Of a stretch of DNA of 16,917 nt, positions 13,391-16,917 are shown one piece after another. The DNA is from Candidatus Parvarchaeota archaeon (GTDB lineage: Archaea; Nanobdellota; Nanobdellia; Parvarchaeales; Parvarchaeaceae), in contig JAPDMB010000009.1 in NCBI GenBank assembly GCA_025920305.1, positions 1 through 16,917 of the forward strand, read 5' to 3'. Positions within the stretch are counted from its first letter, which is position 1. Each line of letters opens with the position of its first letter. The notes below the pieces were generated by a model. That model searched no databases, was not told the DNA's origin, and worked only from the letters and a program-made list of their open reading frames with translations. The position numbers and the translations under genes are program-made.

Positions 13391-15136
13391 TCAAGCCGCC
13401 CGATCCGCCAGCTCAGCGATGCCTTTGTTTATCTTGTTTAATATCCCGCCCATATCCTCATCTTTTGTGTATCTAAGGGCCATTATACCCTGCTTTATCT
13501 CCTTTGTATCGATACTCTCCATCTTCGTACCCTTTTCAATCAGCCTTTCCTCAGCCTTGTTCAGATTGTATATCGCCTTCAGCATCTTATACTGCTTGGC
13601 GGTTGAAGAGAAGGTATCTATCTCGTCAAATGCATTTTGCTGAAGATAGCTCTCCCTTATTATCTTTGCAGTATCAAGCACTAGCTTATCACTCTCAGGC
13701 AGAGAGTCATAGCCCACGAGCTGGACTATCTCGTTTATTTCAGCCTCCCTCTGCAGCGTGTCCATCAGTTTGTTTCTGATGGCCGCCCAGTCTTTGCCAG
13801 CGTTCCCTGCATACCAGTCCTCTAACTGCTCCGTGTAAAGCGAGTAGCTGTTTAGCCAGTTTATCGCAGGAAAATGCCTTGAGTCTGCAAGCGAGGAGTC
13901 GAGCGCCCAAAATACCCTTGTCGCCCTCAAAGTGTTCTGAGAGACCGGCTCTGATATGTCTCCTCCGGATGGGGAGACCGCGCCTAAGATCGTTACGGAT
14001 CCGGTCCCTCCATTCAGAAGTTTTACCTTGCCCGCACGCTCGTAGAACTCGCTTATCTTCCTGCCAAGATATGCGGGATAGCCCTCCTCGCCTGGCATCT
14101 CCTCAAGTCTGCCGGATATCTCCCTCAATGCCTCCGCCCATCTGGACGTGCTGTCTGCCATCAGCGCGACGTCATAACCCATATCCCTATAATACTCGGC
14201 TATCGCTACGCTCGTGTATACGCTGGCTTCTCTGGCAGCCACGGGCATATTCGAAGTGTTGGCTATCATTATTGTCCTGTCCATGAGCGGTTTTCCGCTC
14301 CGCGGATCCTTCAATTCAGGGAAGGTCGTAAGTATCTCCGTCATCTCATTCCCCCTCTCACCCGTGCCGCAGTAGACGATTATGTCCGCATCCGCCCACT
14401 TCGCAATCTCATGCAGTATAACCGTCTTCCCGGTCCCGAAGCCGCCAGGGACTGCAGCCGTGCCTCCCTTTGCAACCGGAAAGAAGGTGTCTATCACCCT
14501 CTGTCCGGTGACCAGTGGCATATCCGGTTCAAGCTTTCCGGCTATAGGTCTGGGTATCCTTACGGGCCACTTGCTTAGCATTTTGATAGTCTCCCTTCTG
14601 CCTCCATCTTCAAGGACAGCTATCGCATCTTCAATCGTATAATCCCCTTCCTCAGCGATCTTTTTAACCTCGCCTTTGAGCCCCGGCGGGACGAGGATCC
14701 TATGCTTTATAAGGGAGGTCTCTTTGACCTCGCCGATCTCTCCTGCGGAATCCAATCTGTCGCCGACTTTAGCCTTCGGTTTGAAATGCCATCTCTTCTC
14801 TCTGTCCAGCGCAGGGACCTTTATGCCTCTGCCTATGAACGTGCCGGTTCTCCTGAAGATCAGATCCAGTGGTCTCTGTATCCCGTCGAATATGGCTCCA
14901 AGCAGGCCTGGGCCCAATTCCACACTTAACGGCTCGCCGCTTTCGGCAACTCCGTCCCCCAGCCTTAGCCCAGCTGTTTCCTCATACACCTGTATTATAG
15001 CTTTGTCGCCGTCTAGTTTCACGATCTCGCCTATCAGTTTATCGTCTCCTACTAAGACTATATCATTCATCTTAGGGCTCTTTAGCCCGCTGGCTGTCAC
15101 GACCGATCCAGATACGCCTATTATTCTTCCTTCCAT
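13391..15136 (-). CDS. atpA: A-type ATP synthase subunit A (catalytic)
   Basis: The 581-residue catalytic subunit, full length and without an intein. In order: beta barrel (1-70), the A-specific bulge domain (about 110-190), P-loop GGFGTGKT (231-238), catalytic Glu in CGTGERGNEM (Glu260), MADSTSRWAEALREISGRL, YPAYLGRKISEFYERAG, and the helical C-terminal domain. Archaeal A subunits usually have GPFGSGKT as P-loop; here the Pro is Gly and the Ser is Thr. Those two positions are known to shape the arched P-loop of the Pyrococcus enzyme, so nucleotide handling may differ. The start lies 3 bases after the atpF stop. Confidence 0.97.
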   Translation of the reverse strand: MEGRIIGVSGSVVTASGLKSPKMNDIVLVGDDKLIGEIVKLDGDKAIIQVYEETAGLRLGDGVAESGEPLSVELGPGLLGAIFDGIQRPLDLIFRRTGTFIGRGIKVPALDREKRWHFKPKAKVGDRLDSAGEIGEVKETSLIKHRILVPPGLKGEVKKIAEEGDYTIEDAIAVLEDGGRRETIKMLSKWPVRIPRPIAGKLEPDMPLVTGQRVIDTFFPVAKGGTAAVPGGFGTGKTVILHEIAKWADADIIVYCGTGERGNEMTEILTTFPELKDPRSGKPLMDRTIMIANTSNMPVAAREASVYTSVAIAEYYRDMGYDVALMADSTSRWAEALREISGRLEEMPGEEGYPAYLGRKISEFYERAGKVKLLNGGTGSVTILGAVSPSGGDISEPVSQNTLRATRVFWALDSSLADSRHFPAINWLNSYSLYTEQLEDWYAGNAGKDWAAIRNKLMDTLQREAEINEIVQLVGYDSLPESDKLVLDTAKIIRESYLQQNAFDEIDTFSSTAKQYKMLKAIYNLNKAEERLIEKGTKMESIDTKEIKQGIMALRYTKDEDMGGILNKINKGIAELADRAA

Positions 15137-15139
15137 GAC

Positions 15140-15460
15140 TCATCCAAACTTTGTTATGTCTATCCCCAGGATTCTCTTTGAGAGGTCTTCCAGCGATTCC
15201 TCGCCCGCCTTTTCAGGGCTTGGAATGAGCAATATCAGCGGGGCCACCGATGTGTTTATCATGTTCATCTCGGAATTTTTTGTATACTGCATCAGATACT
15301 CCTCTGTTATGATAAGATCGTATGCCTTCTCGTTTATCAGCCTTATTATCTCATCCACCGCTTCTCTCCCTTCCATGATCCTGGTGTCCTCAACCCCGGC
15401 TAGCTTCAAGCCAAGCGCATTCACCCTGCTTCCGACGAAGGCTATATGCTTGAATTCCAT
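15140..15460 (-). CDS. atpF: A-type ATP synthase subunit F (central stalk)
   Basis: A 106-residue rotor subunit with the Rossmann-like opening IAFVGSRVNALGLKLAGVED (8-27), matching the family's IAVIGD--T--GF-LAGV pattern, then a strand reading YDLIITEEYLMQY and a C-terminal helix beginning SPEKAGEESLEDLSKRILG. The start overlaps the end of atpC by 19 bases, the deepest overlap in the operon. Length is normal for the family. Confidence 0.95.
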   Translation of the reverse strand: MEFKHIAFVGSRVNALGLKLAGVEDTRIMEGREAVDEIIRLINEKAYDLIITEEYLMQYTKNSEMNMINTSVAPLILLIPSPEKAGEESLEDLSKRILGIDITKFG

Positions 15461-16464
15461 ATGCTTGACTGCGCCTCCATACCGTAATAAATTTTAAACC
15501 AGGCCTCTCTTATTGTATCCCTCTCTATCTCCGCGTTTAGTATGAATGAGAGCAGGAAACCGACAGAATTTGCGCTCTGTCTGAAGACACCTAAATAATA
15601 TCTATTGATCTGACTCTTCATAGATCTTTCGAAAACTGAAAGCAGTCCCTCCTTCTTATAGTCTTCCAGGGCTTGGTCAAGTTTAAACGGCAAATGGCTC
15701 AGCACGTCCTCCACCTTCGTAGCGTCTTGGATCTGGTTCATATCTATGTTGCCGTGTAAAAATCCCCCTTTATAAGCCAAGTTCCCGTTTTCGATGCGTC
15801 TCATAACCAGGATCACATTCCTTATGTCTATTAGGCTGCGTATGAATCTGATGATCGGTCCCTCTGTCCCATCGAAGAATCTCACAGAATCCAATAAGGT
15901 TGCATAATAATATTCATCTATCCTCTTCGATATCGCAGACAGGCCTTCATCTGAAGCATACCGCAGGAATAGGCGGCCGTATCTATACCTTGTAAGGTAA
16001 TTTATCATGCCGTTGACGTCCCTTTGATTGATGAGGTTCAGATAATCCTCCTTAGTCATCAGCGGGCTTAAGATGCTTAATCCGAACCCTCTGTTAACCG
16101 AGAGCGTGCTTTCTGTCAGCTCAAGGCTCTTCCCCATCATCTTTGCCGCGAGTATCAGCTTTATATTCTGAAGGTCGATCTTGCTCAGATACGCGGAGAT
16201 TACATCCCTTCCGAACAGCGGCTGAAGCATCATCATCCTGTTGCAGTTAGCCACAAAGTGAGTGTTGACGACGACATCGATCAGTTCTGGAAGCTTGTAC
16301 TGGTTATAGAGGAGGTCTATCTCCCTCTTATAATTCGTAGTCTCTAGGACTGAGAGAAAATGGTCTCTGCTTGACCCTTTGAGCGCATCCAGCTCCGCAG
16401 GCTTCAGCAAGTCGGTGTAGAGTGCCCTTGCATTCCCGTATGCCCCTGCCAAAGACGGTTCCAT
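15442..16464 (-). CDS. atpC: A-type ATP synthase subunit C (V-ATPase d-like socket subunit)
   Basis: The 340-residue helical cone that links the central stalk to the proteolipid ring. It shows the repeated AtpC/d-subunit pattern: YGNARALYTDLLKPAELDAL at the start, DLQNIKLILAAKMMG in the middle, and SLIDIRNVILVMRRIENG near residue 220, each a family-type helix pair. The N-terminus overlaps the atpE stop by one base (TAATG). Slightly short for the family but complete. Its partner, the proteolipid ring subunit K, is not encoded in the window. Confidence 0.93.
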   Translation of the reverse strand: MEPSLAGAYGNARALYTDLLKPAELDALKGSSRDHFLSVLETTNYKREIDLLYNQYKLPELIDVVVNTHFVANCNRMMMLQPLFGRDVISAYLSKIDLQNIKLILAAKMMGKSLELTESTLSVNRGFGLSILSPLMTKEDYLNLINQRDVNGMINYLTRYRYGRLFLRYASDEGLSAISKRIDEYYYATLLDSVRFFDGTEGPIIRFIRSLIDIRNVILVMRRIENGNLAYKGGFLHGNIDMNQIQDATKVEDVLSHLPFKLDQALEDYKKEGLLSVFERSMKSQINRYYLGVFRQSANSVGFLLSFILNAEIERDTIREAWFKIYYGMEAQSSIWNSSI

Positions 16465-16917
16465 TATGCTCGTATCCTCCTCATTACCTTTTCGCCGATC
16501 CTGTCTTTAACCGCGTCGATCAGTTTATCCATCGTCAAATCTATCGATCTCCTGCCGTCTCCTGACACCGCATACAGGCCACCACCGGTCGATTTGGGTG
16601 ATACTTTGATGTTCTGGCTCAGCTTTTTGAACGTCATTGAATCTTCCTTATCCATGTATATCACCGCATCGTTCCCAAGGCTCTTTTTCACCGAGACGAG
16701 AAGTTTTGGAATCAGTTCTTTGTAGATATTATCGTGTTTTATCTCCGCAGCTGACTTTCTTAATACCGCCAAACTATCATCGAATGCGCTGCTTATTGAT
16801 TTTTTGGTGATCATGTCCATCTCTATGTTTACCTTTGAATCGCCTGTCTGTTCTAGTTCTTTTGAGATGAGGCTGGCCTTTGCTTCTGTCCGCTTGAGGA
16901 TGGCAGCGGCCTTCGCT
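16464..16917 (-). CDS. atpE: A-type ATP synthase subunit E (peripheral stalk), cut by the window edge
   Basis: The frame stays open to the right edge, so the true start lies outside. The visible 150 residues begin in an Ala/Lys-rich helix (AAAILKRTEAKASLISKEL), the coiled coil that pairs with subunit H. They end in the globular cap of subunit E: VIYMDKED, then STGGGLYAVSGDGRRSIDLT and a final amphipathic helix, matching the family's GGV-V-S-DG-I-VD-T pattern. An internal Met at 16820 is not the likely start because coding sequence continues upstream of it. It overlaps atpC by one base. Confidence 0.9.
   Translation of the reverse strand, partial: AKAAAILKRTEAKASLISKELEQTGDSKVNIEMDMITKKSISSAFDDSLAVLRKSAAEIKHDNIYKELIPKLLVSVKKSLGNDAVIYMDKEDSMTFKKLSQNIKVSPKSTGGGLYAVSGDGRRSIDLTMDKLIDAVKDRIGEKVMRRIRA

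Noticed and set aside
13391..15136. Intein in the catalytic ATPase subunit
   Set aside because: Archaeal A subunits are a frequent intein site, but the protein is 581 residues with the P-loop region uninterrupted.
14676..15497. Plus-strand open frame of 273 residues opposite atpA and atpF
   Set aside because: It is low-complexity Ser/Leu/Pro-rich antisense of well-conserved ATPase genes, with no start signal or family resemblance.
1..16917. CRISPR array, insertion sequence, prophage or defence island
   Set aside because: No regularly spaced repeats, transposase, terminal inverted repeats or defence-type genes were seen; the window is core housekeeping content.

Overview
This is archaeal DNA. 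The evidence is a type IIB topoisomerase (topo VI) gene pair, a complete-looking A-type ATP synthase operon, a presenilin-type aspartyl protease gene, a Sulfolobus-type single-stranded-DNA-binding protein, two tRNA genes without encoded CCA, and TATA-like boxes about 25 bases upstream of start codons, as expected for leaderless transcripts. Arginine is written mostly as AGG/AGA and isoleucine often as ATA, and one of the tRNAs reads AGG. The compact layout (most genes overlap or sit a few bases apart), the small proteins and moderate GC suggest a reduced-genome lineage such as a DPANN (Micrarchaeota-like) archaeon. That placement is an inference, not shown by any single marker here.

Layout. 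Bases 1-92 hold the start of a leftward membrane or pilin-like gene that runs off the window. It is divergent from a rightward information-processing operon (126-5192): elp3 (tRNA wobble-uridine modification), a KH-domain Dim2/Pno1-like rRNA-processing factor, top6B and top6A. This meets a leftward pair head-on with 3 bases between them: a MIP18/SufT-like Fe-S assembly protein and a small AAA+ ATPase. Upstream of these is a leftward nine-helix presenilin homologue whose frame is broken by one in-frame TAG (6653-6655). Next come two convergent tRNA genes, Arg(CCT) on + and Ala(TGC) on -, then a rightward CBS-containing IMP dehydrogenase/GMP reductase family gene, and a leftward single-OB-fold SSB.

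The right half (9144-16917) is one leftward A-type ATP synthase operon, in transcription order E (cut by the window edge), C, F, A, B, D, H, I. Genes overlap by 1-19 bases or are separated by 2-3 bases, so the subunits are probably translationally coupled. Compared with the usual euryarchaeal order H-I-K-E-C-F-A-B-D, H and I sit at the end, and the proteolipid K gene is not in the window. If K lies just beyond the right edge, the order is a circular permutation of the usual one.

No gene-free stretch exceeds about 100 bases. I see no insertion sequence, CRISPR array, prophage or defence island, and I do not claim a new biological system. The points most worth a second look are a roughly 75-residue insertion inside the topo VI B ATPase domain, the in-frame amber codon in an otherwise intact presenilin-type protease, GMP-reductase-like residues in the protein normally called IMP dehydrogenase, the rearranged ATPase operon, and an 11-base palindromic promoter element shared by the guaB-like and SSB genes.
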